The notes: a model not told the origin generated them from the letters alone. 64,000 bases of DNA from Phyllobacteriaceae bacterium (GCA_002708825.1 PAPF01000035.1:1-64000); one strand, 5' to 3'; shown: positions 40,625 through 50,379, counted from the first letter of the stretch. Numbers and translations are program-made.

Positions 40625-40981
40625 TCAGCCGTTCACCTTGACCGGCGCGCCGCTCGACATCTCGATGCCGATATAGGGCAGCCTGGCGTTCTTCCATGCG
40701 GCGAAACCGCCTTCCATGTGCGCCAGCGGCGAAAGACCGGCCGCCCCCATCTTCTCGCACATCTTGCCCGAGCGCACGCCGGAGCCGCAATGCAGCACGA
40801 TGCGCTTGCCGTCCTGCGTCGGCAGGCTTCCCGGCTTGAAGAAGGACATGGGCATCAGAAGCGCGCCCTCGATATGCTCCATCATGAATTCCGGCGCCGT
40901 GCGCACGTCGATCAGCACGATCTCGCCCGCATCCAGCGCGTCCTTCACCTGCTGCGGCGACCAGTTTTCCACGTTGCTCAT
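40625..40981 (-). CDS. Single-domain rhodanese (sulfurtransferase)
   Basis: A 118-residue cytoplasmic rhodanese. VLIDVRTAPEFMMEHIEGALLMPM is the CH2A-like region, and the active-site loop HCGSGVRSG carries the persulphide cysteine. It transfers sulphane sulphur to acceptors. ATG 40981 has acggag upstream. It lies between a MarR regulator and a periplasmic DsrE protein on the same strand, pointing to handling of sulphide or persulphide. Confidence 0.9.
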   Translation of the reverse strand: MSNVENWSPQQVKDALDAGEIVLIDVRTAPEFMMEHIEGALLMPMSFFKPGSLPTQDGKRIVLHCGSGVRSGKMCEKMGAAGLSPLAHMEGGFAAWKNARLPYIGIEMSSGAPVKVNG

Positions 40982-41128
40982 GAATTGCTCCGTTGATGAT
41001 TCGGTTTGATGGAAACCGGCGGCTAGGACACCACCATGTCGATCGTGTGACGCGAGCGCCGGTTCCGGACTGGCAAAGACCGGGCGCATGGCGCCCGGCC
41101 TCCATTTCGCCCAGGTCCGCCGCCGCGT

Positions 41129-41569
41129 TCAGGGCTTGATGTAGCTGTAACCCTGCTCCTGCAATTCCATCAGGCGCACGACACCGGAAGGAACCACCTT
41201 CGCTTCCGAGAGCAGTTCCGGCTTGCTGCCGGACTTGCGTTCCATGGCCGCAATCGTGTTGGCACAGGCGGAGAAATGCATTGCTCCGTCCGATTCCATC
41301 GACATGGCGGAAATACGGTCCTTCACGGGGCTGTCGGCCATGAACATGTGCAGGCCCGGACCATAGGTCACGATTTCCACATCCACGGTCTCCCCCTTGC
41401 CGGCGTAATAGGCCTGGAGGTTCTTGGCGTTGTTGAGTGCCAGGTTCATGACCGCCGGATCGTTCGCGTTCACCTGGATGGCGACCTTGTGCGCGGCCTC
41501 CGCGAGCGCCGCGGTCCAGGAACCGAGCGCCAGCGCCGTGGCCAGGGCGAATGTGGTCAATCTTTTCAT
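41129..41569 (-). CDS. Periplasmic DsrE-family protein
   Basis: A 146-residue protein with a signal peptide (MKRLTTFALATALALGSWTA, cleaved near ALAEA) and a DsrE/YchN-type fold: KVAIQVNANDPAVMNLALNNAKN, then GPGLHMF and MHFSACANTIAAM with one cysteine in the position typical of sulphur carriers. A role in periplasmic sulphur relay is plausible but not proven. It starts behind GGGAGGAC and is divergent from tsaB. Confidence 0.82.
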   Translation of the reverse strand: MKRLTTFALATALALGSWTAALAEAAHKVAIQVNANDPAVMNLALNNAKNLQAYYAGKGETVDVEIVTYGPGLHMFMADSPVKDRISAMSMESDGAMHFSACANTIAAMERKSGSKPELLSEAKVVPSGVVRLMELQEQGYSYIKP

Positions 41570-41732
41570 GTTGCAGTCCTCCCTCTGAAATATTGTTTTT
41601 TACGCATGTGACGATACAGCAAAGCGCGCTGCTGGCAAGCGCCACGACGCTGTCCCGGCAAGCCTTGGCCAAGGGGGCCGGCGGCCGATCGCGCGCTTGC
41701 CGCGCGCCCCGCTTTCGGCTACCGGCTTTTCC

Positions 41733-42413
41733 ATGACGCTGCTTGCCATCGACACCGCCGCCAATCTCTGCGCTGCCTGCCTGGCCGATGCCGCGACGGG
41801 TGCGTTGCTCGGCGTCGAAACGCGTGACATCGGCAAGGGCCATGCGGAGCAATTGATGGAGGTGATCGGCACCGCCATGCGCCATGCCGGAAAGGGCTGG
41901 GGCGACCTTACGCGCCTGGCCGTCACCGTCGGGCCGGGCTCCTTCACCGGCATTCGCGTCGGTGTTGCGGCAGCGCGCGGGCTGGCTTTGGCGCTGGACC
42001 TGCCGCTCACCGGCATCACCACGCTGGAGGCACTGGCCGCGCAGACGCGGATACGGCATCCGGGCCGCGCCGTTCTGGCCGCTCTCGATGCGCGGCGGGG
42101 CGAGGTCTACGTGCAGGTTTTCGACGCCGATGGCCGGCCGCTGGCCGGTCCGCGCGCCATGACCTTGGCGGCGGCAGGGGAAATGGTTGCCGGCGGCATG
42201 GCGCTGTGCGGTTCGGCGGCACGGCTCCTTGCCGAGGCATCGGGCGCGTCCGGCCTCGCCTTCGGGCCAGAGGATGCTACGCCGGACATTGCCGCGGTGG
42301 CGGCGCTCGCTGCCCGGCGCCCGGTAACGCAGGAAAAGCCGAGGCCGCTCTACCTGCGCAGTGCCGATGCCCGGCCGCAGGAGGGCTTCGCCTTGCCACG
42401 GAGGCCCGGCTGA
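41733..42413 (+). CDS. tsaB: tRNA threonylcarbamoyladenosine biosynthesis protein TsaB
   Basis: A 226-residue ASKHA-fold protein: MTLLAIDTAANLCAACL and the dimer-forming motif GPGSFTGIRVGVAAARGLA. TsaB scaffolds TsaD/TsaE to make t6A37 in ANN-decoding tRNAs. The ATG at 41733 starts the conserved region. rimI follows immediately with two bases between. Confidence 0.94.
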   Translation: MTLLAIDTAANLCAACLADAATGALLGVETRDIGKGHAEQLMEVIGTAMRHAGKGWGDLTRLAVTVGPGSFTGIRVGVAAARGLALALDLPLTGITTLEALAAQTRIRHPGRAVLAALDARRGEVYVQVFDADGRPLAGPRAMTLAAAGEMVAGGMALCGSAARLLAEASGASGLAFGPEDATPDIAAVAALAARRPVTQEKPRPLYLRSADARPQEGFALPRRPG

Positions 42414-42415
42414 CG

Positions 42416-42907
42416 ATGTGGGGATGGCCCGGCTTCTTTGCGAAAAATTTCGTCGTGGTACCGGCCGGAATCGAGGCCGCCCAGGCCATGGCGCGCCTTC
42501 ACGAGGAAGATTTCATCCGCCCGTGGACCGACGGGGAATTCCTGCAATTGCTCAAGCAGGAAACGGTCTTCGCCTTCCTGGCCTGCCAGGAAGGCAAGGG
42601 CAGCGGACAGCCCGCCGGCTTCGTTCTTGCCAGGCTTGCCGCGGGCGAAGCCGAAATCCTGACGATTGCCGTGGCGCGCGCCTTCCGCCGGCGCGGCATC
42701 GGGCGCATGCTCATGGATGCGGTCATGCGCAAGCTGCATGGCGAACGCGCCGAGAGCCTGTTCCTTGAAGTCGACGAGACCAATGCGGCGGCCATCGCGC
42801 TCTATCGGCGCTTCGGCTTCCGCAAGGTCGGCGAACGCAAGGCCTACTACGAAGCCGGAAACGGGCGCCGCAACAGTGCCATCGTCATGCGGGTGGATTT
42901 CCGGTGA
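42416..42907 (+). CDS. rimI: Ribosomal-protein-alanine N-acetyltransferase RimI
   Basis: A 163-residue GNAT: MARLHEEDFIRPWTDGEF, LTIAVARAFRRRGIGRMLM (acetyl-CoA loop RRRGIG) and LEVDETNAAAIALYRRFGF. It acetylates the N-terminus of S18 in E. coli. It sits directly after tsaB, the usual pair, and its stop overlaps the GTG start of the acyltransferase gene. Confidence 0.9.
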   Translation: MWGWPGFFAKNFVVVPAGIEAAQAMARLHEEDFIRPWTDGEFLQLLKQETVFAFLACQEGKGSGQPAGFVLARLAAGEAEILTIAVARAFRRRGIGRMLMDAVMRKLHGERAESLFLEVDETNAAAIALYRRFGFRKVGERKAYYEAGNGRRNSAIVMRVDFR

Positions 42908-43749
42908 GCGCCTTTCCCGGAGAGGAAGCCGGCACGCCGGCCGTCATCAGGGGCTTGCGCCTCGCCCTGGCCGTCCTGGTTGCTTTGGGCGTGACACTTC
43001 TCCTGCTGCCGGTCCAGCTTCCCGCCATGGCCTTCAAGTGGCCGGTCGCCCGGCGCATCCCGCAGCTATGGTACCGGCTTGTCCTGCCCTTCCTCGGCAT
43101 CCGGGTTTCCGTCCAGGGCACGTTCCTGAAGGCACGGCCGCTGCTCGTCGTCGCCAACCACGTCTCCTGGACCGATATCCTCGTCCTCGGATCGGCCGCC
43201 CCGGTGGCTTTTGTCGCCAAGGCCGACATGCGCCACTGGCCCGTCGTCAAGCACCTGGCCCGGCTGGCGCGCACCATCTTCGTGGAGCGCGAGCGCCGCC
43301 ACAAGTCCGCCCAGCAGGCCGGCGAGATGGCGCTGCGCCTCGCCGGCGGCGATCCGGTCGCCCTTTTCGCTGAAGGGACGACCGGCGATGGCAATTACCT
43401 GTTCCCGTTCAAGAGCGCGCTTTTGTCGGCGGCAAGCCGCACCATAGCGGAGACCGGCGTCAACGAGGTCTTCGTGCAGCCCGTGGCGCTGGTCTATGCC
43501 CGCCACCATGGCCTGCCGGCCGGACGCAAGGACCAGGCCGCGCTGTCCTGGATCGGCGACGAGGACCTTGCCCCCCATCTCATGCGCATTGTCGGCGATG
43601 GCGGTGTCGATGCGGAGGTGATTGTCGGCGAAGCCATCGCGTTTACCGCCGGATCCGACCGCAAGGCCGTGACCCGCGAACTGGAAGCGCGTGTGCGCGC
43701 CATGATGGTGGAGCGCCGCCGGTCGGCCGGAATTCCCCTGCAATCGTGA
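42904..43749 (+). CDS. 1-acyl-sn-glycerol-3-phosphate acyltransferase (PlsC family)
   Basis: A 281-residue membrane-bound acyltransferase with an N-terminal hydrophobic segment (about 17-40), the catalytic NHVSWTDIL (HX4D) and FAEGTTGDG motifs. It adds the second acyl chain of phosphatidic acid, or makes ornithine lipid in some relatives (OlsA). The GTG start lies inside the rimI stop (GTGA). It is in the rimI-miaB run common in rhizobia. Confidence 0.9.
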   Translation: MSAFPGEEAGTPAVIRGLRLALAVLVALGVTLLLLPVQLPAMAFKWPVARRIPQLWYRLVLPFLGIRVSVQGTFLKARPLLVVANHVSWTDILVLGSAAPVAFVAKADMRHWPVVKHLARLARTIFVERERRHKSAQQAGEMALRLAGGDPVALFAEGTTGDGNYLFPFKSALLSAASRTIAETGVNEVFVQPVALVYARHHGLPAGRKDQAALSWIGDEDLAPHLMRIVGDGGVDAEVIVGEAIAFTAGSDRKAVTRELEARVRAMMVERRRSAGIPLQS

Positions 43750-43805
43750 TCCGCCTTGATCGGAAAATCCTGTATTTCGCCTGCCTATTGGACTAAGGAA
43801 GCCTC

Positions 43806-45215
43806 ATGACGACTGAGACGATCGACAAGCAGGGCGGGACCCCGGCTGAGGGGGCCGCCGGTCACGGGCAGAAGAAGGTCTACGTGAAGACCTATGGCTG
43901 CCAGATGAATGTCTATGACAGCCAGCGCATGGCCGATGCGCTGGCCGCCGAGGGCTACGCGGAAGCCGCGTCCCCGGAAGAGGCGGACCTGGTTCTGCTC
44001 AACACCTGCCATATCCGCGAAAAGGCGGCCGAGAAGGTCTATTCGGAACTGGGCCGCCTGCGCCAGCTGAAGGACGGGCGCAGGGCGCAGGGCGCTGACC
44101 TCGTCATCGGCGTCACCGGCTGTGTCGCCCAGGCGGAAGGTGCGGAGATCATGCGCCGCCAGCCCGCCGTCGATCTGGTCGCCGGGCCGCAGACCTATCA
44201 CCGCATTCCCGAGTTCGTCCGCCAGGCCAGGGCCGGCGTGCGGTCCGTCGAGACCGACTTTCCCGCCGAGGACAAGTTCGAGCATCTGCCGGCCGCCGAC
44301 CGCCGGCGCGTGCAGGCGCGCGGCGTGACCGCCTTTCTCACGGTCCAGGAAGGCTGCGACAAGTTCTGCACCTTCTGCGTCGTTCCCTATACGCGCGGCG
44401 CGGAAATCTCGCGGCCGGTGGCGCAGATCGTGGCCGAGGCCCGCCAGCTTGCCGAAGCGGGCGTGCGCGAGATCACCCTGCTCGGCCAGAACGTCAATGC
44501 CTGGCATGGCGAGGGGCCGGACGGCAGGGAATGGGGTCTCGGGCAACTGCTCTTCGCGCTGGCCGGAATCGACGGGCTGGAACGCCTTCGCTACACCACC
44601 AGCCACCCGCGCGACATGGATGATGCGCTGATCGCCGCCCATCGCGACCTGCCCGCGCTGATGCCCTATCTGCATCTGCCCGTGCAGGCGGGTTCCGACC
44701 GGATCCTCAAGGCCATGAACCGCAAGCACACCGGCGACGATTACCGCCGGCTGGTCGACCGGATCCGTGCCGCCCGGCCGGACATCGCGCTGTCGGGCGA
44801 TTTCATCGTCGGGTTCCCCGGCGAGACGGACGCGGATTTCGAGGACACGATGCGCCTGATCCGCGACGTGACCTATGCCCAGGCCTTCTCCTTCAAGTAT
44901 TCCCCGCGTCCCGGCACGCCCGGCGCCGATCTCCCGGACCAGGTGCCCGGGCAGGTCAAGGACGAACGGTTGCAGGCGCTCCAGGCGCTGCTGTCGGAGC
45001 AGCAGGCCGCATTCGCTGCATCGCTGGTCGGCCGCACCATGGACGTGCTGGTGGAAAAGCCCGGCCGCCATGATGGCCAGAAGGTCGGCCGCAGTCCCTG
45101 GCTCCAGCCGGTGATTCTTGATGAAACCGCCATCGAAATCGGTGACATTGTGAAAGTGCGAATCACGAAGGCCGGGTCCAACAGCCTTTTCGGGTCAAGG
45201 GTCGCGGCCAGTTGA
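43806..45215 (+). CDS. miaB: tRNA-2-methylthio-N6-dimethylallyladenosine synthase
   Basis: A 469-residue radical-SAM methylthiotransferase. N-terminal cluster cysteines are in [20 protein letters not shown] and [10 protein letters not shown]; the radical-SAM triad is [16 protein letters not shown]; a TRAM domain ends the protein (VLVEKPGR... [15 protein letters not shown]). It methylthiolates i6A37 of tRNAs. The first 20 residues are a low-complexity extension. taaggaag precedes the ATG. Confidence 0.97.
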   Translation: MTTETIDKQGGTPAEGAAGHGQKKVYVKTYGCQMNVYDSQRMADALAAEGYAEAASPEEADLVLLNTCHIREKAAEKVYSELGRLRQLKDGRRAQGADLVIGVTGCVAQAEGAEIMRRQPAVDLVAGPQTYHRIPEFVRQARAGVRSVETDFPAEDKFEHLPAADRRRVQARGVTAFLTVQEGCDKFCTFCVVPYTRGAEISRPVAQIVAEARQLAEAGVREITLLGQNVNAWHGEGPDGREWGLGQLLFALAGIDGLERLRYTTSHPRDMDDALIAAHRDLPALMPYLHLPVQAGSDRILKAMNRKHTGDDYRRLVDRIRAARPDIALSGDFIVGFPGETDADFEDTMRLIRDVTYAQAFSFKYSPRPGTPGADLPDQVPGQVKDERLQALQALLSEQQAAFAASLVGRTMDVLVEKPGRHDGQKVGRSPWLQPVILDETAIEIGDIVKVRITKAGSNSLFGSRVAAS

Positions 45216-45228
45216 CGAGGAGAATTCG

Positions 45229-46287
45229 TTGACCGCTTCAAGCGAACTGAAGCAGATCCCCGCCGGCGCCTCCGACATGGCGCATATTGTCCTGACCTTC
45301 GACAACAACCGTCTGGCCTCCGCGCTTTACGGCCAGTTCGACCAGAATCTCGCCCGTATCGAGCAGAAGCTGGGCGTCGATATCCGCTCGAAGGGCAACC
45401 AGGTCGCCGTCAAGGGGCCGCCGGGAGCGGCCGAACAGGCCCGCCGCGCGCTCGATTATCTCTACGGGCTGTTGCAGAAGGGCGCGGAGGTGGAAGCCTC
45501 CGATGTGGACGGCGCCATCCGCATGGCCATCGCTGCCGATGACCAGTTGCAACTGCCGACGATGGAGACCGGCGGCAAGCTCGCCGCAGCCCAGATTTCC
45601 ACCCGCAAGCGGACCATCCACGCCCGCACGCCCAACCAGGATGCCTACATGCGCGCCCTGGACCGTTCCGAACTGGTTTTCGGCATCGGTCCGGCCGGCA
45701 CCGGAAAGACCTATCTGGCCGTCGCCCACGCCGCCATGCTGCTGGAGCGCGGCCAGGTCGAGCGCGTGATCCTGTCGCGCCCGGCCGTCGAGGCGGGCGA
45801 GCGCCTCGGCTTCCTCCCCGGCGACATGAAGGAAAAGGTCGATCCCTACCTGCGCCCCCTCTACGACGCGCTCTATGACATGATGCCCGCCGACAAGGTG
45901 GAACGTGCGCTGGCAGCCGGCGTCATCGAGATCGCGCCGCTGGCCTTCATGCGCGGACGCACGCTCGCCCATTGCGCGGTGATCCTGGACGAGGCGCAGA
46001 ACACCACGTCGATGCAGATGAAGATGTTCCTGACGCGCCTCGGCGAGGGCGCGCGCATGATCGTGACCGGCGACCCGAGCCAGATCGACCTGCCGCCCAA
46101 CGTCAAGTCCGGGCTGGTCGAAGCCCTGCGCGTGCTCTCCGGTGTGCCGGGCATCGTCACGGTGCGCTTCAACGAGAAGGACGTGGTTCGTCATCCGCTT
46201 GTCGCCGAAATCGTCAAGGCTTACGATGCGGACACCGCCGGTCCGAAGCCGGTCCGTTCCGCGTCGCCAGACAAAGAGGCGGATTGA
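45229..46287 (+). CDS. PhoH-like ATPase (YbeZ)
   Basis: A 352-residue protein with an N-terminal KH-like part (FDQNLARIEQKLGVDI) and the PhoH domain: FGIGPAGTGKTYLAVAHAAM (Walker A), RPAVEAGERLGFLPGD and VILDEAQNTTSMQMKM (Walker B). It is a probable RNA-linked NTPase acting with YbeY, its neighbour. The start is TTG at 45229 behind GAGGAG. Confidence 0.93.
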   Translation: MTASSELKQIPAGASDMAHIVLTFDNNRLASALYGQFDQNLARIEQKLGVDIRSKGNQVAVKGPPGAAEQARRALDYLYGLLQKGAEVEASDVDGAIRMAIAADDQLQLPTMETGGKLAAAQISTRKRTIHARTPNQDAYMRALDRSELVFGIGPAGTGKTYLAVAHAAMLLERGQVERVILSRPAVEAGERLGFLPGDMKEKVDPYLRPLYDALYDMMPADKVERALAAGVIEIAPLAFMRGRTLAHCAVILDEAQNTTSMQMKMFLTRLGEGARMIVTGDPSQIDLPPNVKSGLVEALRVLSGVPGIVTVRFNEKDVVRHPLVAEIVKAYDADTAGPKPVRSASPDKEAD

Positions 46288-46295
46288 GCGCGCTC

Positions 46296-46805
46296 ATGAC
46301 GGCTGCCCTGCCGGAAATGGACATCATGATCGAGGACGACGGCTGGCTGCCCGACGAGCAGCTTGCCGCATTGGCGCGCCGTGCCGTCGCGGCCGTGCTC
46401 AACCGGCTCGACCGCGATGCCGCAGGCTGCGAACTCAGCCTTGTCTTCACCGGCGACGATGCCATCCGCGCCCTCAACGGGCAATGGCGCGGGCAGGACA
46501 AGGCGACCAACGTCCTGTCCTTCCCGGCCTTCGACCTGGCGCCGGGCGATCCGTTTCCACCGGTCCTCGGCGACATCGTGATTGCCCGTGAGACGGTCGA
46601 GCGCGAGGCGGCACTGGACAACAAGCCCTTTGATCACCATCTCACCCATCTGGTGATTCATGGTTTTCTTCATCTTTTGGGATATGATCATCTCGAAGAC
46701 GAGGACGCCGAAGAAATGGAAGGCCTCGAGACCGCCATCCTGGAGGATCTCGGCATCCCCGATCCCTATGCGGACGGGGAGAGCGGGCCAGCGAAGGAAA
46801 GATGA
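46296..46805 (+). CDS. ybeY: Endoribonuclease YbeY
   Basis: A 169-residue metalloprotein with the HX3HX5H zinc motif in LVIHGFLHLLGYDHLED and WRGQDKATNVLSFP. It takes part in 16S rRNA 3'-end maturation and ribosome quality control. ATG 46296 is used; a TTG at 46284 overlapping the phoH stop and nearer to an agagg site is an alternative. Its stop overlaps the next start (GATGA). Confidence 0.95.
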   Translation: MTAALPEMDIMIEDDGWLPDEQLAALARRAVAAVLNRLDRDAAGCELSLVFTGDDAIRALNGQWRGQDKATNVLSFPAFDLAPGDPFPPVLGDIVIARETVEREAALDNKPFDHHLTHLVIHGFLHLLGYDHLEDEDAEEMEGLETAILEDLGIPDPYADGESGPAKER

Positions 46806-47968
46806 ACGACCGACAAGCGGCGGCAGGCGCGCCGAAAACAGCCGATCCCCAACAGGACCCCCCCAGTCCGGGGCCTGAATCCGAATCCGCGCGAAACCGG
46901 CCGTTGCTGCGCCGGATTGCCGAGGCATTCCGACCGCGCAACACCTCCAGCCTGCGCGAGGACCTGACCGACGCGCTGGCCGGAGAGGACAGCGACAGGC
47001 ATGCCTTCACGCCCGAAGAGCGCGCCATGCTGAACAACATCCTCACCCTGCGCGAATTGCGGGTGGAGGACGTCATGGTGCCGCGCGCCGATATCGACGC
47101 GGTGGACCTTTCCACCACGCTTGGCGAACTTCTGGTGGCGCTGGAGAACTCGGGGCATTCGCGCCTGCCGGTCTATCACGAATCGCTGGACGATCCGCGC
47201 GGCATGATCCATATCCGCGACGTCCTCAACCACATCACGCGCGTCGCCCGCGGCAAGCGGCGCGGCCGGCCGCGCAAGGATTCCGCCCAGCGCCCGGCCG
47301 ACCTGGACCTTTCGGTCGTCGAACTGTCGCGCCCCGTCTCCGACCTGTCGGTCATCCGTCCGGTTCTCTTCGTGCCGCCGTCCATGTTCGCCGCCGACCT
47401 GATGGCGCGCATGCGCGCCGCGCGCATCCAGATGGCCCTGGTCATCGACGAATATGGCGGGACCGACGGTCTCGTTTCGCTCGAGGACATCGTGGAGATG
47501 GTGGTCGGCGACATCGAGGACGAGCATGACGACGACGAGCCGATGGTCACCCGTACCGAGGATGGCGTCTTCGTCGTTGATGCCCGCGCCGAGATCGACG
47601 AGGTCGCGCGCATGATCGGCAGCGGCTTTTCCGCCGGCGAACACGAGGAAGACGTCGATACGGTCGGTGGGATGATCTTCAACACGCTGGGCCGCGTGCC
47701 TGTGCGCGGCGAGGTGGTCCAGGCCATTCCGGGTTTCGAGTTCCATGTGCTGGACGCCGATCCGCGCCGGGTCAAGCGTGTGCGGATCGTGCAGGTGCGC
47801 GCCGGTCACGGCCGGCGCAGGCAGCCGCAGAAGGCGGCAGGCGCCGGGGCGCCCCCGCAGCCCGTCGCCGGAGCGCCGGAACCGGCCAACGAGCAGCCCG
47901 GCGAACCGCCGAAGGAAGCCGCGGCCGGGACCTCCGCGCCGGCTGCGCGTGAGGCTGCCGGTTCCTGA
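46802..47968 (+). CDS. CorC/TlyC-type CBS-domain protein
   Basis: A 388-residue cytoplasmic protein: a CBS pair (about 82-215: LRVEDVMVPRADIDAVDL, NSGHSRLPVYHESLDDP, VIDEYGGTDGLVSLEDIVE) and a C-terminal CorC_HlyC domain. There is no DUF21 membrane domain. Both ends are low-complexity and Pro/Ala-rich. It is grouped with magnesium/cobalt efflux. It overlaps ybeY and precedes lnt, the conserved order. Confidence 0.92.
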   Translation: MNDRQAAAGAPKTADPQQDPPSPGPESESARNRPLLRRIAEAFRPRNTSSLREDLTDALAGEDSDRHAFTPEERAMLNNILTLRELRVEDVMVPRADIDAVDLSTTLGELLVALENSGHSRLPVYHESLDDPRGMIHIRDVLNHITRVARGKRRGRPRKDSAQRPADLDLSVVELSRPVSDLSVIRPVLFVPPSMFAADLMARMRAARIQMALVIDEYGGTDGLVSLEDIVEMVVGDIEDEHDDDEPMVTRTEDGVFVVDARAEIDEVARMIGSGFSAGEHEEDVDTVGGMIFNTLGRVPVRGEVVQAIPGFEFHVLDADPRRVKRVRIVQVRAGHGRRRQPQKAAGAGAPPQPVAGAPEPANEQPGEPPKEAAAGTSAPAAREAAGS

Positions 47969-48095
47969 CGGCTTCCGGGCCGGCGGAGCCTGCCCTTTGG
48001 CGGCGGCCGGGACGATTCAATCTTCGGCGGAAATGCTCTAAGTCTGGGTGACCGTGATTCGCGAAGGGATCGCGGCGCAACGACGCGGGAGCTCC

Positions 48096-49685
48096 ATGGA
48101 GCGGCTGGCAGGCAGGATTGTCCTCTTGTGGGGCTGGAAGCGGCGTGCCGCGGCATTCGCGGCGGGCGCCCTGGCCGTGCTGTCGCAGCCGCCCTATGAT
48201 TTCTTCGCGGCCTGTTTCATCGCCTTCCCGGTGCTTGTCTGGCTGCTCGACGGGGCAGCCGGCGATGGCGGGCGCAGCATCCTGTCGCGCATCATGCCCT
48301 TCTTCGCTACCGGATGGTGGTTCGGGTTCGGTTACTTCCTCGCCGGTTTGTGGTGGATCGGGCGGGCCCTCCTCGTCGAGGCCGATGCCCATGCCTGGGC
48401 CATGCCCTTCGCGGTGCTGGGCCTGCCGGCGGTGCTCGCGCTGTTCTTCGGGCTGGCCTGTCTCCTGGCCATTCCGTTCTGGCGTCACGATCTCGGCCGC
48501 ATCTTCGCCCTGGCCTTCGGCTTCGGCGTTGCCGAATGGCTGCGCGCGGTCGCCTTTACCGGCTTTCCCTGGAATCCGGTCGGCCAGGCCGCCATGCCGG
48601 TGCCCGTGCTCATGCAGAGCGCATCGGTCATCGGCATCCTCGGCATGAATCCGCTCGCCGTCTATGTCTTCGCGGCGCCGGCGCTGCTGGCGGGCCGCGC
48701 CTGGCGCGAGACCGGCTTGGCCCTCGCCTTCCTCCTCGCCATCGTCCATGCCGGTTTCGGATACTGGCGGCTGAGCCGCCCGGAACCGGCGGACCTCGCG
48801 GCTGTCTCCGTTCGCCTGGTCCAGCCGTCCATCGACCAGGCGATGAAATGGAACCCGGAAACGCGCAATGCAATCTTCGAGACCTATCTGGAGATGACCC
48901 GGCGCAAGCCGGACGCGGGCGCATCCGCCCCGCAACTCGTCATCTGGCCTGAAACCTCCGTGCCATGGCTGCTGACCGAACGGCCCGAAGTGCTCTCCGC
49001 CATCGCCGGTGCGCTCCAGCCCGGACAGGTGCTGCTCGCCGGTGCCGTCAGGGCCGAGGGCGATGTCGAAAGCCCCTCCGCCCGTTTCTACAATTCCATC
49101 ACCGCGATCAATGGCGAAGGCGAGATCATCGGCGCCGCCGACAAGATGCATCTCGTCCCCTTCGGCGAATACCTGCCGCTCTCGGGCCTGTTGTCCTCGC
49201 TGGGCCTGACGCAGTTCGTCACCGCACCCGGACAGTTCACGCCGGCACCGGGCCGGCGCACCCTGGACCTTCCCGGCGGCATGACCGCCCTGCCGCTCGT
49301 CTGCTACGAGATCATCTTTCCGTTTGAAGCCGGTCAGGCGGCCGGCAATCCGGCCAACCTCATCGTCAACGTGACGAATGACGCCTGGTACGGGCGCACC
49401 CCCGGCCCGTGGCAGCATTTCCGCCAGGCCCAGATACGCGCGGTGGAACTGGGCCTTCCGCTTCTGAGGGCGGCCAACAACGGCATCAGTGCCTATGTGG
49501 ACCGGAAAGGCCGCGTCATCGATGCCCTCGCGCTCGATTCGGTGGCCAACCTTGACGTGAAGGTCCCTTTGCGGTCCGTTGACGGATCGGGGGGTAATAA
49601 TTTAGTGAACAGTGCGTTCGCTAATATGATAACCTTCATTCTGGCCGTCGTTTTTGCTTTTTTGGCGAGAATTCGGCCGAATTGA
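48096..49685 (+). CDS. lnt: Apolipoprotein N-acyltransferase
   Basis: A 529-residue inner-membrane enzyme with about six to eight membrane segments and a nitrilase-type periplasmic domain. The catalytic triad is Glu (about 286, VIWPETSVP), Lys (about 350, DKMHLVPFGEY) and Cys (about 403, LVCYEIIF). It adds the third acyl chain to lipoproteins. ATG 48096 (MERLAGRIVLL) behind CGGGAG is chosen over a GTG 16 codons upstream. Confidence 0.96.
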   Translation: MERLAGRIVLLWGWKRRAAAFAAGALAVLSQPPYDFFAACFIAFPVLVWLLDGAAGDGGRSILSRIMPFFATGWWFGFGYFLAGLWWIGRALLVEADAHAWAMPFAVLGLPAVLALFFGLACLLAIPFWRHDLGRIFALAFGFGVAEWLRAVAFTGFPWNPVGQAAMPVPVLMQSASVIGILGMNPLAVYVFAAPALLAGRAWRETGLALAFLLAIVHAGFGYWRLSRPEPADLAAVSVRLVQPSIDQAMKWNPETRNAIFETYLEMTRRKPDAGASAPQLVIWPETSVPWLLTERPEVLSAIAGALQPGQVLLAGAVRAEGDVESPSARFYNSITAINGEGEIIGAADKMHLVPFGEYLPLSGLLSSLGLTQFVTAPGQFTPAPGRRTLDLPGGMTALPLVCYEIIFPFEAGQAAGNPANLIVNVTNDAWYGRTPGPWQHFRQAQIRAVELGLPLLRAANNGISAYVDRKGRVIDALALDSVANLDVKVPLRSVDGSGGNNLVNSAFANMITFILAVVFAFLARIRPN

Positions 49686-49711
49686 CACTCTGGCGAAAGC
49701 AGGGTCATAGT
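49682..49711 (+). promoter_or_regulatory. Candidate promoter of the XRE regulator gene
   Basis: TTGACA (49682-49687), 18-base spacer and CATAGT (49706-49711). The -35 overlaps the lnt stop codon. The 121 bases to the XRE start give it a long leader. Confidence 0.45.
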
Positions 49712-49831
49712 GCAACCTCCGGCATAGGACGGCTGACCGCGAAATTCATGCATGTGGGGGCATGCGGATCGCCACGGTCTCTCGCTGGATAACAAACCGA
49801 ACAAGCGGCCGTGGCGCACGGCGAGGAAAAA

Positions 49832-50245
49832 ATGGCAGAGAACAAGAAGAAACCGAACCCGATCGACATCCATGTCGGCAGCCGGATACGGCTGCGCCGG
49901 AACATGCTTGGCATGAGCCAGGAAAAGCTGGGCGAAAGCCTGGGCATCACGTTCCAGCAGATCCAGAAATACGAGAAAGGCACCAATCGCGTCGGCGCCA
50001 GCCGCCTGCAGGCGATATCGGATGTCCTGCAGGTGCCGGTCGCTTTCTTCTTCGAGGATGCGCCGGGCCAGTCGGGAACCACGGAAGGGCTGGCCGAGGA
50101 CAATTCGACCACCTATGTCGTCGATTTCCTGAACTCGACGGAAGGCCTCCAGCTCAACCGCGCCTTCGTCAAGATTTCCGATCCCAAGGTGCGCCGCAAG
50201 GTGATCGACCTCGTCCGCACCCTCGGCGACGCCGAAGCCGAATGA
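49832..50245 (+). CDS. XRE-family helix-turn-helix regulator
   Basis: A 137-residue protein with an N-terminal Cro/CI-type HTH: HVGSRIRLRRNMLGMSQEKLGESLGITFQQIQKYEKG (about 15-50). This matches the short regulators found between lnt and metK in rhizobia (PraR-like group). The ATG at 49832 follows GGCGAGGAAAAA and is preferred over a GTG seven codons earlier. Targets are unknown; rhizobial PraR controls biofilm and attachment genes. Confidence 0.85.
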   Translation: MAENKKKPNPIDIHVGSRIRLRRNMLGMSQEKLGESLGITFQQIQKYEKGTNRVGASRLQAISDVLQVPVAFFFEDAPGQSGTTEGLAEDNSTTYVVDFLNSTEGLQLNRAFVKISDPKVRRKVIDLVRTLGDAEAE

Positions 50246-50310
50246 GGCGCCGTGCCGGGTCAGGCACGACCGTGTTTCGCTAAATCCTGTTGCGAAGCTG
50301 CAACGTAGGG

Positions 50311-50340
50311 CCGTTTGCGGGTTTTGAAACCCGCAAACGG
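50311..50340 (+). promoter_or_regulatory. Perfect 30-base hairpin in the metK upstream region
   Basis: CCGTTTGCGGGTTT and AAACCCGCAAACGG pair fully around a TG turn (effectively 13 bp and a TTGA loop). It lacks a T run and lies 66 bases after the XRE stop. It could be a Rho-independent end without T tract, or the first stem of a metK leader. Confidence 0.7.
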
Positions 50341-50379
50341 TTGACGGTTGTCCGCGCTGTTGGCACAAGGCGACCGCCC

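Noticed and set aside
50361-50375. Third sigma-54-like hexamer TGGCAC upstream of metK
   Set aside because: The -12 TTGC is absent at the required spacing, so it is not a promoter candidate.
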